From Climacteris rufus (lineage: Eukaryota > Chordata > Aves > Passeriformes > Climacteridae): a stretch of 64,000 bases of DNA. A program made the position numbers and the translations under genes. The notes beneath the pieces were generated by a model. The model saw nothing but the letters and a program-made list of their open reading frames with translations. It did no database searches and was not told the origin of the DNA. The stretch covers positions 1,982,811-2,046,810 of the forward strand of contig VZRZ01001998.1 in assembly GCA_013398175.1 (NCBI GenBank). The letters are read 5' to 3'. Below are positions 50,120-63,746 of the stretch, piece after piece (position 1 is the first letter of the stretch; the number at the start of each line of letters is the position of its first letter).

Positions 50120-53100
50120 TTCCTGTAGGGAAAGAACTATAGAAATTCAGAGACTAAAAATGTAGGTATGAAACATTACCAGATAAACAACCCTAAAGTA
50201 CTTAAAATGTCTCCACACTGCAAATACTTTGGTAACTAGTAATTAATTAATTTGGTAATAGTCCTTCAGATTAGGATGACATTGCCCTGAACACCTTTAA
50301 CTGTAAAAAAACCAAGAACCTGGAACTAATCTTGTTCATGGCAATAACTGACTGTGGGCACCCTGGTAGAGGAAGTTTCCACAAATGGTGGCAACTTGAA
50401 TATTTAACATGAATCTTTGCTGAAGAGTGAAGAGGAATTTAAGATAAAACCCTGGGGGAGAACAGTAGCACAAAGAAAGGGCATGACAAATAAACAACAG
50501 TGCAATTTCTGCCTCAGTTCATAGTTTACACCATCTGTATTGCAGATATATAGTGAAATTCATGGCATTACAAAGTACTGTGAAAATTTATGGATTTAAA
50601 AACAAAGCAGTAGAATATGCATCTTTTCAGGGATGATGAATTCTACTACAAACACCAACCACTGTCAGAGTGTTTGCAACATTAATTCTTTCCTGAGTCT
50701 GAGAAACTTCCAGTATCTGTTAGAGTTAGAAAAACAACACAATGCACAACAATTAATTGTGGTATTTGGGAAAGCATAAAGGCATTTTAAAACAAAGCCA
50801 AAATGTAAAGTTTTGGTGGTTATTTTCCAAACTACAGTCTTTATCTGCAGCATCAACATCTACTGTCTGGAGTCTCGCATTTTCCCTAATTTAATAAACA
50901 ACTCAATTAGAACCAGTCTGTAAAATTCCAGCAAAAAACAGCTTACATTCAGAGCAGCATGGAAGAATGTTGTAGGAGCCTTCCAAATGAATAAGTTCAT
51001 ATATAGAAAGAATTATATACACCAAAAAATTGCCTTCCATCATCAAGGCAGAATTAGCTACCAAACAAAAATATTTTCTTTTCTAAGAAAAGACAAATAC
51101 TCTATTATAAAAGTCTATTTTAAGCATCTTTGAGTTAGCACATATATTCTGTTGTTCTTCTGTGTCCTTCAGCTCCAAGAAGGCAGATTGCAGGCTGGAT
51201 ACACCATTTCAATGGCAATCGAGTCCAGGCCACCATCTTTTTGAGACTTCCAAATTTGTCTCCAACTGCGACACAAACTTGTGCTGTTGGACAGTGACAG
51301 AGGCAGGCTCAGTCAGAGGGACTGAAATGGCTTGAACTCAGACGGCCTGAAAATCAGTAACTGCTCCTGCTTTGCAGAAATATGAAATGGGACAACACAA
51401 AAGAAAAAAAATGCTCTGGAAGATCTTATTTGTTGAACGAATTATGAGAGGGCACACTTGTCTTCCCACACATGGCACAAACACTTGGATGTAGATCAGG
51501 AGACACAGGCACAGCAGCCTTGTGGCCAGGCTGGACTCTTGACACTCCCAGATCAGCATCACAATCTGCAATCAAAAGCTGTGAGAACAGGCAAAGTCTC
51601 CACAACGCCTTTTATTTTTCACTACTTCTCTATCTCGAAATCCCTTTTAGGTGAGGAAAACCAACAAAATCTCAACAAGAAGCACCATGCAGCTTTGCTG
51701 TCCAGCGAACTCACGAGGCACAGCTGGAGGAGTGAGAAATGTCCATCTTCAAGGCCAGTGCTGCCTTGGGCTAAAAGAACTCAACACAGACACCCTGAGC
51801 GGCACCTATGCCCTCTGAGGGGTTGCCTGTCTCCTTGCAGTAACTAATAAACACACTGTAAATGCTGACTGTGATAATCTCTCCTCATATGCCTCGTTAT
51901 TTATTGGATTCTTTCTCAAAGGCAGATGGAGAGAACAGTGGTGTTAATCTCATTTGGGCTCTGAATGAGTACATAATACCCATTACCTTATAGGCACTGG
52001 GGCACCGAGTCCAAGCGTGCCTGCTTTATATGCAACAATTTTCAGCCAAAAAATTAATCAGACCATAAAATATCCTTCAAGAAAAACAACTGATTTCGCA
52101 GTTGAGAAGCTGCCTGAGAGGGTGAGTGACCTGGCAACCCAGAGCCACCGCCTCCACTACAGACACAAAACAATAATCATATAACTTAATGGACTGGTAA
52201 AATACCACATTTCAGTTAACTAAATTCAGTCAAAAACTATTTTCTACATTGAAGATGTATAAGATACTGTTTGGATGTCTACTGGGGGCCCTAATGGCAT
52301 TCGTGAAGAATTTGTCTCCCAGCACTGGATTTTCAGTCTTTATCTTTTGTGACCAATAGTAAAATATTCCGTATTACAGAATCACAACAGGATGCACCCC
52401 TGCAGGTAGAGAGCTCACACGATGCACGTAGTGCCTACTTCTGATATTGCCTGTGACAAGACTTTATGGCAGTGGCTGTGTTTGCTATCCAGAAAGATAA
52501 ATTAGTGTTGCTAATTCATCAGGAATTAAGGCATAATAATCTACTAAACATTGTAAAAGTTTATACTAAAAAAAAAAAAAAAATCAAACAAACAAAAGCA
52601 CCAGCAACAAGAAAAAATGGTTACAAGTTTCCTAAAATCATAGGAAAGAAAACCTTAGGAGATAAACTGACAGTTGAAAGCCCAAAACTTCCAAAAGCTT
52701 TCCCTCAAACACTCTCCATGCAAAGGTCCACACTGAAGCCAATACCATTTTTAAGATTTAAAACACAACATTAGAGAGTTTTTGTTATGTTCATGTTTTC
52801 CAAAAAGCTTTTCAGACTGCTCCTCTCACTCCCAGATGCATAAATGCACACACTGGTGGAGCAGGGAAGGGGATGGATCTGCTCCTGTGCCCAGTTCCCG
52901 CCTCCCATCATAGGTAACTGCCAGTGACAGCCAAGTGGACACTGGAAAAGTGGACACCTCAATGAATCACAACTCGTTTGTGTTTTCCATTTGAAGATTT
53001 ATGCATGTTGAACACAGCTCAGAGAAAGCAAGTTACAGTCCAGTGCAACTTAATGATTTGATAGTCGGAGCTTTCTCCTAAATAACGTGGATGTCTCCGC

Positions 53101-56100
53101 TTCCTTGCCAAAAGGGGGAGATGGCAGAAGAAATACTGTGGGGGAGAAAGCCATTCTAAGCATCCCCATGAGTAACAAAGCACCTCAGAGATCTCATCTA
53201 CATTTTCTGAAAGCAGTCACGTGTGATTTACTTAGACACTGACAGGGCTTTGAGCATCTCTCAGGATGAAGGAGTAGCTGTCTACCTGCCCTTTCTAAAC
53301 AATATCATTGGATATTTCACTACTGAGTGCCAATCTCCTCCAACTCAGCGTAAGGAAACAGAAAATAAATCACTGCATGCTTTGAGCAGCACAGCTCGCT
53401 TCCTGCAGCCCCCGTCCAATGCTCACTGACAGGAGGTGTCTGGGGTTACCTGTTTTCATGCACATTGGGCTGAATGTCCAGGTGATGCTCTACAGCTGAG
53501 CTCCCTGCTCCTCCTACCAATTCTTCCCTCTTTACACTGCTGTTCAAGTTTGTAATAGCAACACTGACATGTCAGAAGCAAGAGGAAAGAAAAGATTTAA
53601 CAGTGTGAGCCAAAGAAATTAGGCAGACAACATCACTGTCATGCTGGACAAAAAAAAAGAGAAAGGATATTCTACAAGGCGAAGGATTTAGAAATGATTT
53701 AAATATTTCAAGGTAGTAAGAACCTGAAGCCTTTACTATATCCTAATTTTCCATTCAGTAGCTTTGACATTTGGGTTCTGAGAACACATAGAGCAGTCTG
53801 ACAGAAATGAGCACGCAAGTGCCGGTCGTTGGAGAGACAACCCCCAGAGCGCCCAGCTCCCTGCTGCTGCACAGCCAAGTCTGGGATTGGACTGAGCAAA
53901 CCATGGAAACTGTCTGTGGAGGCCTTACTTATATTAATTAACTCATAAGAGAACTCTATATTGGCTCAAATTGAGAGGTTTTTTATCATAGAATCATGAG
54001 CCAGTCTGGAAAACAGACAGATAAACTTAAATGAATTGGGAATTATTTTCTGCTTTTGTAATAGTCTCCCCTGCTGAAATCAATAGTAAATTCAGTGCTC
54101 ACAACCCTGAGAGCCTGCTTCTTTTTGTCCTTATTTTCTCTGAGTGACTTTTCAGCTACATCAGTGACTAACTTCCAGCGCCCATGCACTATGGCAAAAC
54201 TAGGTCTTGAAAAAATACTATATATAGTCTGTCTGAAATCCCACTAGATTAATACAAATAGAGTTCTTCCTGTTGGCCAGGTTATCTTAGAAACCCTGCT
54301 CTTCTGCAGAGTAAGTCTTTATTTAATTATAATTAATATTTTATTTGCAAACATCTTGTAATTACTTATTTTTATTTTACAGTTGAAAACTCACAGTGGC
54401 CTACTACAGGCTGAAATACTGGTTTATATGTGGCAAGTCCGTGGTATTCTGTTCCATATGAACTGGAACTGGAATCAGAGAAAATGATCAATAGACAAGA
54501 AATTCTTAATGCTCCTTTCTACTCCATTAACTGCCTTTCCACTGAGCTACCTTCCAAAACTCAACCCTGATTTCTGGATACATCATTTGTTCAGAAGGTC
54601 AGGAATACCTGACAGATTGGAACCCTGTAGCACAGCTAACATGAAACAGGGTGGCTATCTGTGAGAAGCCAGGTTTGTACCTCTTGGCAGTCGTGTGCTG
54701 CATTAGCTGCTCCTGGAAAGATTAAATGTTTGCTATTGTATCCAACATAATTATTTTCAAAGCGCAATTGGTGTGCTTTTTCTCTTAAGTTTCTAAATAA
54801 AATGCTATTTCATTCCTGTAGATACTCAAATCAGACCAAACCAACTGTCTGCTTCCAGTTGGCTTCAAGCTTGTGAGGTCTTCATTTGAAGAGAAAAAAT
54901 AACAGGTTTTAAGATTGGAGTGTTCTAAAACAGTTCAGATATCTAGGTAAGTAATTCTAATTGTATTTAGAATCCCCAAATCTTCTACTCTCATCTTGTG
55001 TTTTCTTACTTTTTTTCAAGTTTACCAAGTCTTTTGTCTTAGTACTCAGGCTTAAAATTAAAGTTCCATTAAATAAGAAATATATTCAAGGAATATTTAA
55101 ATTTACTAAGGCAGCAAATAAAATGGGAATATTTTGAGCACACAGATTCTAAACACTGAATATAACCTGGGCATGACTACACTGTATAAATCTATTTAGG
55201 CAACTACTTTGTATTGAAGATACCAAACCAGAAATAAAGCTATATTTTCATTCTGACTTTCACTGATTTTGAGTCCTAAAGGCTCAAGCTGTGACCTAAG
55301 CAAACAGAGCACACCAGGATTTCATGAACAGTAATTCAGTACCCATGAACTGTGGGAACAAAATATGCACAGAATTCTTATTAATTGCTTCTCTTCAAAT
55401 ATTTAATCACAGTTGCTAAATTCTCTTCCTAATTTAAAACACTCTTTTCATAATTTAGAAAAATAAACCTATTTTAATTTTGAATTTGTTTTTTTAAACC
55501 AAGATGAAACCATAAGCTATATTGCAATAGATCTCACTTGTCAATAAAATTAGTGTCTAAATAAGAACCTTAAAGCACAGGTATCAGAAGTACAGTAGCA
55601 AATGTGGTTGGATTATATTTATATTGGCAGCTTTTTGCCCATGAGCAGGAGGTGGACTCGCTCCAATCCTTCCCAGCATGGCAGGTGAGCAGAATAAGGT
55701 GCCAGCTCACCTAATAAGACACCTGTCAGAGGGTGCTTGGAGACTTTTCTCTACAGAAGTCTCTCTCTTGCATACCCAGGGGAAAGCATGGCTGCAGATT
55801 AGGGTTCAAAACCGATGAAAAGAACAAAAAGTGCTGCACATGACTCTGCCTGCATTGCTGGGCATTTAGAGGGAATGAGAATTACATGACTTGATTTACT
55901 TTACAAAAACTGATTAGTAAAACCCCCTGTGGATTTCTTAACTATACAGTGGAGGGATATAAGATTAGTGTAGCAATTCCCATCATCAAACGTATTTACT
56001 GTTAAAATATTGGATTAGTGATGTTGTTATCCACTGTTCCAAGATTATAAAGTGATTCTTTAAAATTGAGCAAAAAAACCCCTACACTCTATCATTTGTA

Positions 56101-56930
56101 ATTAGATTTAAGTCTGAGTGGTTTTGCCTTTCCAGAAAAAGTAATTTTGAAAAAAAAAAAGGACTGCATTTTACACAAATAAACAGAAAATAAAACTATA
56201 GATTCAGAAGAGGAGACATTTTTCTCTTCTGCTTTTGAGAGACAAATAGTTGCACTTGGTCTGTGTCTTATTGCTCCTGCTTGTCATGCCCCATGCTGTG
56301 GCAATGCCCCACCTTTACACCAGGTGGTAATAAAGCCTTGTTGGTGTGAGATGTGGTTTATTGCAACACACAGATGAATGTGCACTACCTGAGCCTGCCA
56401 AATCCTAGTGCTCAGATACTGAACCCTCCCAGAGAATTTTGAGGAAAGGGTCATCATTGTCTCCGTTTCCAGTGACAACATGTACTGCAAAGGAGGAAAA
56501 GCATAAGGATAGAGGATAAATTAATGTGTTCATTAAAGTAATTATGCTACATTTGGGCCAGGAAGATTAATGCAGCTGTAACCTGGCTTTTTAGCCATTA
56601 TATTCAGTGACTAAAAGCACTTGGAGTCCTTACAATTAATAAACAAATAAAAAGCTACAGCACTAACACCACCTTCTCATATTTTATCCTGTTGAACACC
56701 TCTAGGAACCACTTCTATGCAGTATTTCAGAGAGACACATAATACACAGTGATGTAGGAGTCACCAGAAATACTGTGCAACTGAAGAGTGGGTGTTTTGC
56801 TGTACCTGCCATGCTGGCAATCCTCAGTATTTACCACTACTGCAGTTTTATGCTGTATAAACTGAAGCATTATTCCTTTTTCTTATCATGGTAAAGCCCT
56901 TTTCTCTCTTTCTGGATTCATCTTCCTAGT
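50120..56930. other. Unique AT-rich non-coding stretch
   Basis: The longest frame is 129 codons at 51458-51847: histidine, glutamine and serine rich, with no recognisable domain, in a GC-richer patch; I treat it as chance. 51850-52075 looks like a conserved element (see findings). Poly-A tracts occur at 52568-52583 and about 56150-56160. A short CR1-tail-like string at about 53987-53999 is too small to call. Confidence 0.55.
52568..52600. repeat. Poly-A (A16) and CAAA tract
   Basis: Sixteen A followed by CAAACAAACAAAAG. Simple sequence; no parent retroposon is recognisable upstream. Confidence 0.8.
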
Positions 56931-57225
56931 AATGATAGAATTGTTAAGGTAGGAAAAAGCCTCTAAGATCCTTGTGTCCAACCATTAATCCACCACTGCT
57001 GTGGTTACCACTAAACTGTATCCACAGGTGCCAAATCCACACACCTTTGGAACACCTCCAGAGATGGTGATCCCTCCATCTGCCTGGGCAGCCTATTCCA
57101 ATGCTTTCAGTGAAGAAGTTTTTCCTAACATCTCATCTAAACCTTCCCTGGCACACCTTTAGGTCATTTCCTCTCATCCTGTCAGTTGCTACCTGGGAGA
57201 AGAGACCAACCCCCACCTCACTAAA
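56931..57225 (-). mobile_element. CR1 LINE 3'-end fragment, inverted
   Basis: About 295 bp matches from memory the reverse complement of the avian CR1 3' region. Landmarks: AATGATAGAATTGTTAAGGT at the element's 3' tip (56931), GTGTCCAACCATTAATCCAC (from 56974), CTGCCTGGGCAGCCTATTCC (from 57080), and the GAGAAGAGACCAACCCCCAC block near 57195-57215. The copy is 5'-truncated, as most CR1 copies are, and visibly diverged from typical young copies. It lacks the reverse transcriptase region. The open frame at 57101-57391 is the familiar non-coding shadow of this CR1 end, not a gene. Confidence 0.93.
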
Positions 57226-60200
57226 ATCTGGAAGAAAGAATTTGTTTCTGGTTCAGAATCATGGTGATCAATATTATTTCCTGCCATTACCACACAAAAT
57301 TCAGATTTCAAAATACCATCAGCAACTTCAAAAATGTAAACAATCACAGATTACTTTGACTTTAAATTGTCCTGTTTACAACAGACAATAAATATTGAGG
57401 CTATAAATACATAAATACACAATCTCTAACCATAGTAGCTCTGAACAGTCTTGACAGGGTTTATCAGCTAAATGTTTAATCAGGCAAAGCAGCAAAAAAC
57501 ATAACCACAGGAATACATGGTATTTAGCATTTAAATAAAGCTTGTAAACCAATGACAAGTCTATTTGGGCAACTACTCCCACACATGTTCCTTATCTGCA
57601 AAGGTCTTGTCCCAAATTTATCGGAACAAGTCTCCCATACTTTATTTTGCAGGCAGTACATCAGTTTCTATTCACTGAATTCACAGAAAAAGACGCAGAA
57701 ACCTGCAAGTTAAAAGGCACGGCCATGAAAAAAGAATTCCTACCTTGTCAATGTCATATTGCTCTGGGAACTTACTAAATCACAGACAAAAAGGCCTAAA
57801 AAACAAATGCACAAAACCAAGTACAAAAAAGGCCACCACAGGAGAAAAAATGAGCCTGAAAAAGCACTACAGTTCTTCATTTTTTTTGTATAATTGCAGA
57901 GCTGTTTCGAAATTCCCAGCATTTTCCCAGCTGTTTCAAAATTCCTGGCTGCTTCTAAGATAAACCTTACCAAAGAAGGCAAGTGAGAGCCATGGAAATA
58001 CGGGCAACACAAATCCTTCCCCCTCCCTGGGCACAAAAAGCACAGTTTCTTGCTTCCCCAGACTGCAACCTCTGTGTGAAATTGCCCGTCTGCTAATAGG
58101 TACCAGCTTCTCACCTCCTGATATTAGGGGCCAGATGTGGTTCTTTCTGCTTCACTGCCTGTTTGGCCCTGCACACAAACTGTGCTCTTGGCTATTTCAT
58201 TCCCTCTCTGCTGATAAAACACATCCCACAGCAGCTCTCAGCATTGAATGGCTGTGAGTAGCCCAAGCAAATGCAATGATTTTTTATTGTTATTATTAAG
58301 TAGACAGAAGTAGCGAGTCTCTCCCTTGTGTGCAGTGTGGGGGATTCAAAAAACTTTCATGGAAATAACACCTTTTTGTACACAGGAATTGGTTTTACCC
58401 GTGGTTCATTCCAGCAGCTTTTAAATACATTTCTCCTCCTTTTAGAGTTGGGAACCATTTGCTTTATGAGCACCATTTGGATCATTTGCCTGTTGCTCAT
58501 AAAATAGACAAAGCTTTTATCCATGCCATGAATTTTTACTCACTTTATACAAAATACCTAAGGAGGGATTTGCAGTGGCCAGAATTACATCCATGAAAGA
58601 ATTAACAACTAATTTAATTTTCTGCTACAATAATGGTTCCAGCAGTTTTTGATTTTGTTGATTACATTTCTTCTCTCCAAGAAATAAAACAAAGCATATT
58701 GGTGTTAGCTTCTTTGTAGGTATTTGTTTTAAAAAGCAGATTTTTTTTTCAAAAATAAATAGGAGTGAAAAAATATTTCGTGCACTTTAATCCCTGTGAT
58801 TATTAAGTAAAGCTGTGGCACACACAGCTTTCAGAACCAATCAACTACCACAGTGATGGTCTGTATGCTCAGGAAGAACAGTGATTCTCATCAGCACTGG
58901 GACAGTGCAACAGAAGATTTCTTTGACAGGACTCCTGGCAAGAGTCACACAAACACCAAGGAAAAGTCTCTGCAAAAGTTCACCTCTGTCACCCACGTTC
59001 ATGCACCACTGCCCCACTAAATGACAATCACAGGATCAAGCTGCTTCAATGACTCCTCTCAACTCAGAAGCCAAAATTCTCTCTTCTGTGCCAAGAACCC
59101 AAAGCCCAGCCCTGACTCCTACACACACTGCAGGCAAGGAAAGAGGAGGAGCCCATCAGCCCTTTCACAATGATCCATCAGCTGTCCAGCAGTAGCTGCT
59201 GTAACGAGACACTTCCCTCCACAATTTGTACCTGCACACAAAGAGTTACTGTCTACTGGTAGTTGTGGGCCACAGCAAGCTCCTGCAGGACTGCACATAA
59301 ACATTATTGATTGCAGACACAGATCGATGAGGCTTAACTATTGTGATTAGCAGCTGCCTGGATGGAGGATTTGGGAGGTTTGGCCATGCAGGCACTGGAA
59401 ACACACTGCACCCAGGAGCCTTTCATTTAGGCAGGAGGGAAAATCGTGTGCTTTGGAGAGCAACAGCTGAGGGATTTCCCTACAACACAAGGCTTGCATG
59501 TTTACAGATATCCATCTCCTCTCTGAATGCAGATGTACACAAACTTAAATATCTGTGACTACAGTGAATAATTTATCACTTGAGAGCTTCTGTATTTTAA
59601 TCATCTGTACAGATTGTCCCATGAAATCCTGCACAGTCAGCATTGCACCCAATTAAAAAAAAATGCACTCAAGCATGAACAGAGGTAGCAGTAACAGAGG
59701 GGGCAGGGTTTTTCATTTCTACTTCTAAATTTTTTTGTTATATTTGTCACAAGCTTTGATAATAAAGAGGCTTCTAGAACAAGACTAACTTCTAGGATTT
59801 CATATACGTAGTTCATAAAAACTAGAGATTAAGTAGGAGAATATTTGTTTGGAGAGAGTGCATACAACATCAAAAGATGAGGTAGAGTCTACTTAGACCA
59901 GAGTCACTCCATTATTATTAATCTGGGGGTGCTGGCTCTGCCTTGATCTCTCCATGTTTGCCAGGAAATTCTTAATGGGTGCATCACAGCCACAGATTCA
60001 CTGCTGCCCTCAGCAACAGGTGACCCCTGCAAAGCGATTTAGGTGTTTTGTGAGGAAAAGGCTTTGTGCCAGATTTATGATAAGTGTGGTATCTCCTACA
60101 GGAAAAACACCCCCACATCCATAAAAAAGCAGCACTCTTCCCCCAGGAGCTGACAGAAGCAACCTGGTTTTCCAGGTTGACTATCATCCTTCATCTCCAC

Positions 60201-62265
60201 CCAACACCAGCACATTTTCTTGTACAACCTCAATTCTTGTTCTTGGAACAGGAATGTCCAGATGCAATTACACAATGACCTGGTTCTTTCCTTCCCTCAC
60301 ATCCCCTCCAAAACCACATAGTCCATGTGCAGTACAGTACACTGATACACAGGGAATAAACAGCAAAAATGTCTCTGAACTCCTGCACATAAAAATTTTG
60401 TAACAAACAATTTGCTCAAGTATGTACAAAGGCCAAAACATTCAAACCCACTCTGTGTTAAGACAGATTGCATATTAATATCCACATTTCTGTATCTCTT
60501 CTTGCATGATTCTTTCTTTACTTCATTCTTAGTTCAATCCTTATGAAGCACAAGGTTGATCTCCCAAACCTTCCTCTCAAAATAACAAACTTCCACTACT
60601 TCATTTCTACACCACAGAACTCTCACAGTTGTTATTGACACACCAATAAAACTACCAAAGTAGTTTTGTTTTGTCAAGTTCTGCAAAATTTTTTAAGTAC
60701 ATATGAAACACAAGCCAAAGGGCAAGATAATGCTGAATTTCTCCAATAGAAAGAAATTCAGACTTTAACTAAAAGGGCACTACCAATAGTGGTTTTTGGG
60801 CAGCCAAAAACCAAAACAAATAATTTTGACATACAATAGAAGAGCCACAGAGCAACCTGTTGCAACATTTCTTTGCAGATTATTTCCGTTAATACTTACA
60901 GAAACCACCAAAACAGAAAACAAGTTATCAGAAAAGTTGTTCCAGCCTACCTGTGGCTGAGTCCAGGGCTCCAAGGTTGTTTCTTTCAAAGGAGTTTGTG
61001 GCCTTCCCACTTCTTTTGTGTGCTTTTAGGAGAGAAAAGTATGGTCAGTTATATGTTCAGTCAGCATTCAGCATTAATTTCCCTTGAGGGAATAAAACAG
61101 TCAGGTACAAAATCCATGCAATAATGTATCAGGACCGCATACATTTCGAGTAGGTAACTTTCTTTTTTCATCTAAATAGTTTTATAGATTTGCTCTAACT
61201 TACAAGGTGTGAGGGTACACACCTTCATCTGTGTGTAGAGATAAACAATTCAGACAAAAATACGAAATTATTTGCCAACAGGGTAAGTTTCAGCAGCAGA
61301 AATTCAGAGGGAACTCAACTCTGGTTTCTCTGCTGTTTCCTGTCCAGGCTGTGCTGTGCCCAATGGACACCTAGTATTGCAATTTAAATAGGTGAACCAA
61401 AGGGAATATTATGGACAACTCCTTCAAAGGCTGCATTATTTGGATGTGGAGTCATGTTTTCAGATGAGAGCCCTTGTCTTCCTCAATGTTTTTCAGAGCT
61501 GGATCCCAAAGACTGAACAGTGAACAGCTTCCTGTCTCCTTGAATTCCCACTACTTTGAATGTTTTAAGAACAACCACCCCAAATCAGAAATCCAGATAA
61601 TCAAATAGATTAAAGTAGTCTTCAAAGAAGTAGACTTGTAGATCCTTCACACTTCATTTTTCCATAATACAAAAACATCCTGCAATTTCTTGTTAACATC
61701 TGTAATTACTCTGCCTCAATAATAAATACATAAGATTTCTGAGCACTGGGACAAAGCATTGAATAGGATGTTGTCTCTTTTTCATTTTCTCCATATGTGT
61801 TTCCAGGGAAGGAACTTTACACATTGTTGTAAAGGATACAAGTCTCATCTTTTCTTTTTCCCTAATTTTTTGTTTTGTCATAAAACAGACATAGTGGCAG
61901 AAGACTATTAAAAAAAAATCCTCTGCTGAAATACTTCTAAGTAGCACCAGGATTTTCCTCCTGAAATACATGTGTAATGTACTACCCTCTGAAAATAACC
62001 TTTGGCAATATCTAATACAAATATCATATTATCCAGGTCTCACATCAGAGTGATCTAAATGTCCATGGAGACTGCAAGGACTGACAAGAGAAGGAGAGAG
62101 ATGGCATTGGATTTTCTGTCATATACAACAAACTGTGGCCACTTTAAAGGAAGCATTTTTTTTTAAATACAGAATTTGCGGGCAACTTCAGTTAGCATGG
62201 AGCATTCACAGGGCTTCTTTCAAAAAAAACACTGTATTAAATGGCAATTTTGTTTTGGCAGGTTG

Positions 62266-62296
62266 GATTGCCTGTAATAATAGATTACAGGCAATC
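62266..62296. repeat. Perfect 13-bp hairpin with 5-nt loop
   Basis: GATTGCCTGTAAT (62266-62278), loop AATAG, ATTACAGGCAATC (62284-62296). It is the longest perfect short-loop inverted repeat I noticed in the window. The stem is too short for a typical miRNA precursor (about 30 bp), and no flanking target-site duplication was seen. Confidence 0.85.
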
Positions 62297-63005
62297 ATTT
62301 TTACCATTTTTTTGTTATTTTATATTTTGGGGTAGCAGCAGAACACGATTCATTCTTGAAATAGAACAATAAGTGTATTTCAAAAGAAAAAAGAAATAAC
62401 CACAGATTTAGTGAATGCTAAACAGAGTTAAAATGAATGCATCTGAAAAGGGAAGGTTGTGTTTTTCATGTGTTCAAAAGCAAATGTACTCTACCTTATA
62501 ATCTTGCTTTAAATGTAATCATCAGGCATCAAAGGGACCCAAACACATAATGAAAATTATTAAACATATCAATTGTGGTGCTAAGATACCATAATAAGTC
62601 CATGGGATAACCTGCCAGGAACTGACATTAAAAATCACACTATTTCCTGACAAACAGTTTTTCTTAGAATTTCACATTAGCTTTTTACAACATTTGTCCA
62701 CTGAGAGAGCAGACAGAAAAAAATAAAAAAAAAAGCATATGAATATATAAGGAAAAAAATGCAAAAGTATACTTAAGTGAAACAATACTTAAAAATGTTT
62801 GAGTAACACTGGAAGCCATGTTCTAAATTTACATATGGCTCATGAAGACTCAAAGAACTCTTAATGCTGAATTCCCTTTAGATTAGCACCATTTGCTCCA
62901 TACTGCTCCCCATACCCAGCACCTAAAAAGATCCTTTCACTTTCACCCCACTCTCAAGATAAATATCAGAAGGACAACACACAGAAACAGTGAAAATAGT
63001 GCAGA

Positions 63006-63746
63006 ATGCAGGGCACTGCTAGTCAGTCAGCAGGCTGCACCTGGGAGCACGGGGCAGAGGGACATAACCAAGTAGTAACTCCTTTAATCCCTACAGACTT
63101 TCCTTATGTGAGAAGTATCTTTGTAGATCTCACTCCAATTTTACAATGCAGTTTCAGAACTAGCTCTAGGAATGAAAAGCCCTACACAACACAGATCCGA
63201 TTTGCCAAGGAGAAGCTGCAAGAGTATTTGCATGATCACTTTCCAGCGTGGACAAACCCCTCCCACAGGAGCTGTGAGCACACACAGAACACGAGCACAC
63301 CCCAATCCGGTACCACTGACTAGGGAAACATCCACTGCAGCTTCCAGCCCAGCAGCTGCAGCACTCCGAGTGTGATACGTGCTCTGAACTGCCTGCAACT
63401 ACAGCAGTTGTACTTGGAGTGTAAAGCTCTTTACTCACCCCTTGCTGTGATATACACACACATTGCTAATGGATCACATAAGCAGCACTTATCCACAAGT
63501 TCTCTTTTCTGTTGTAAAGGAGAATGTGGTAATGAGAGACAATCCCCCTGGGAGCTTCTTTCTTCCAGCATAGATAAAGAAGCTCTTACTAAAACTGGGA
63601 AGTTTTTGGAAGCCTTTATCCCCTCATTTTGCTTGGAGCATCTTCCTACAGCCTTCTGCAGCTTCTACAATTCCTCTGAAGAAACAATAGACTGTGCCTA
63701 CAGTTTTTTGTTTATGTTCCCTCCACTTCCTCAAGTCAACATTTAA
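63006..63746 (+). other. Low-stop segment, one frame open except for one TAG
   Basis: A plus-strand frame from an ATG at 63006 runs about 105 codons to TAG at 63321-63323. The same frame then stays open for about 140 more codons to 63746. The first part encodes RNEKPYTTQIRFAKEKLQEY and neighbours; the second is cysteine, leucine and serine rich. The minus strand also has 85- and 97-codon frames here, as expected in a GC-richer patch, so the openness is probably compositional. A decayed coding sequence is the alternative. No family was recognised. Confidence 0.15.

Noticed and set aside
51458..51847. 129-codon plus-strand open frame
   Set aside because: Composition is biased (His, Gln, Ser), there is no domain and no splice or promoter context, and an overlapping frame is also open, as expected for a local GC-rich patch.
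53985..54030. Possible third CR1 tail (ATCATAGAATCAT)
   Set aside because: Only about 13 bases match and the following sequence does not continue into the CR1 consensus.
55795..55825. tRNA B-box-like GGGTTCAAAACC
   Set aside because: No A-box at the right distance and no cloverleaf can be drawn around it.
57101..57391. 96-codon plus-strand open frame
   Set aside because: Its first half is the antisense of the CR1 3' region, a well-known chance frame, and it runs out of the element into unique DNA.
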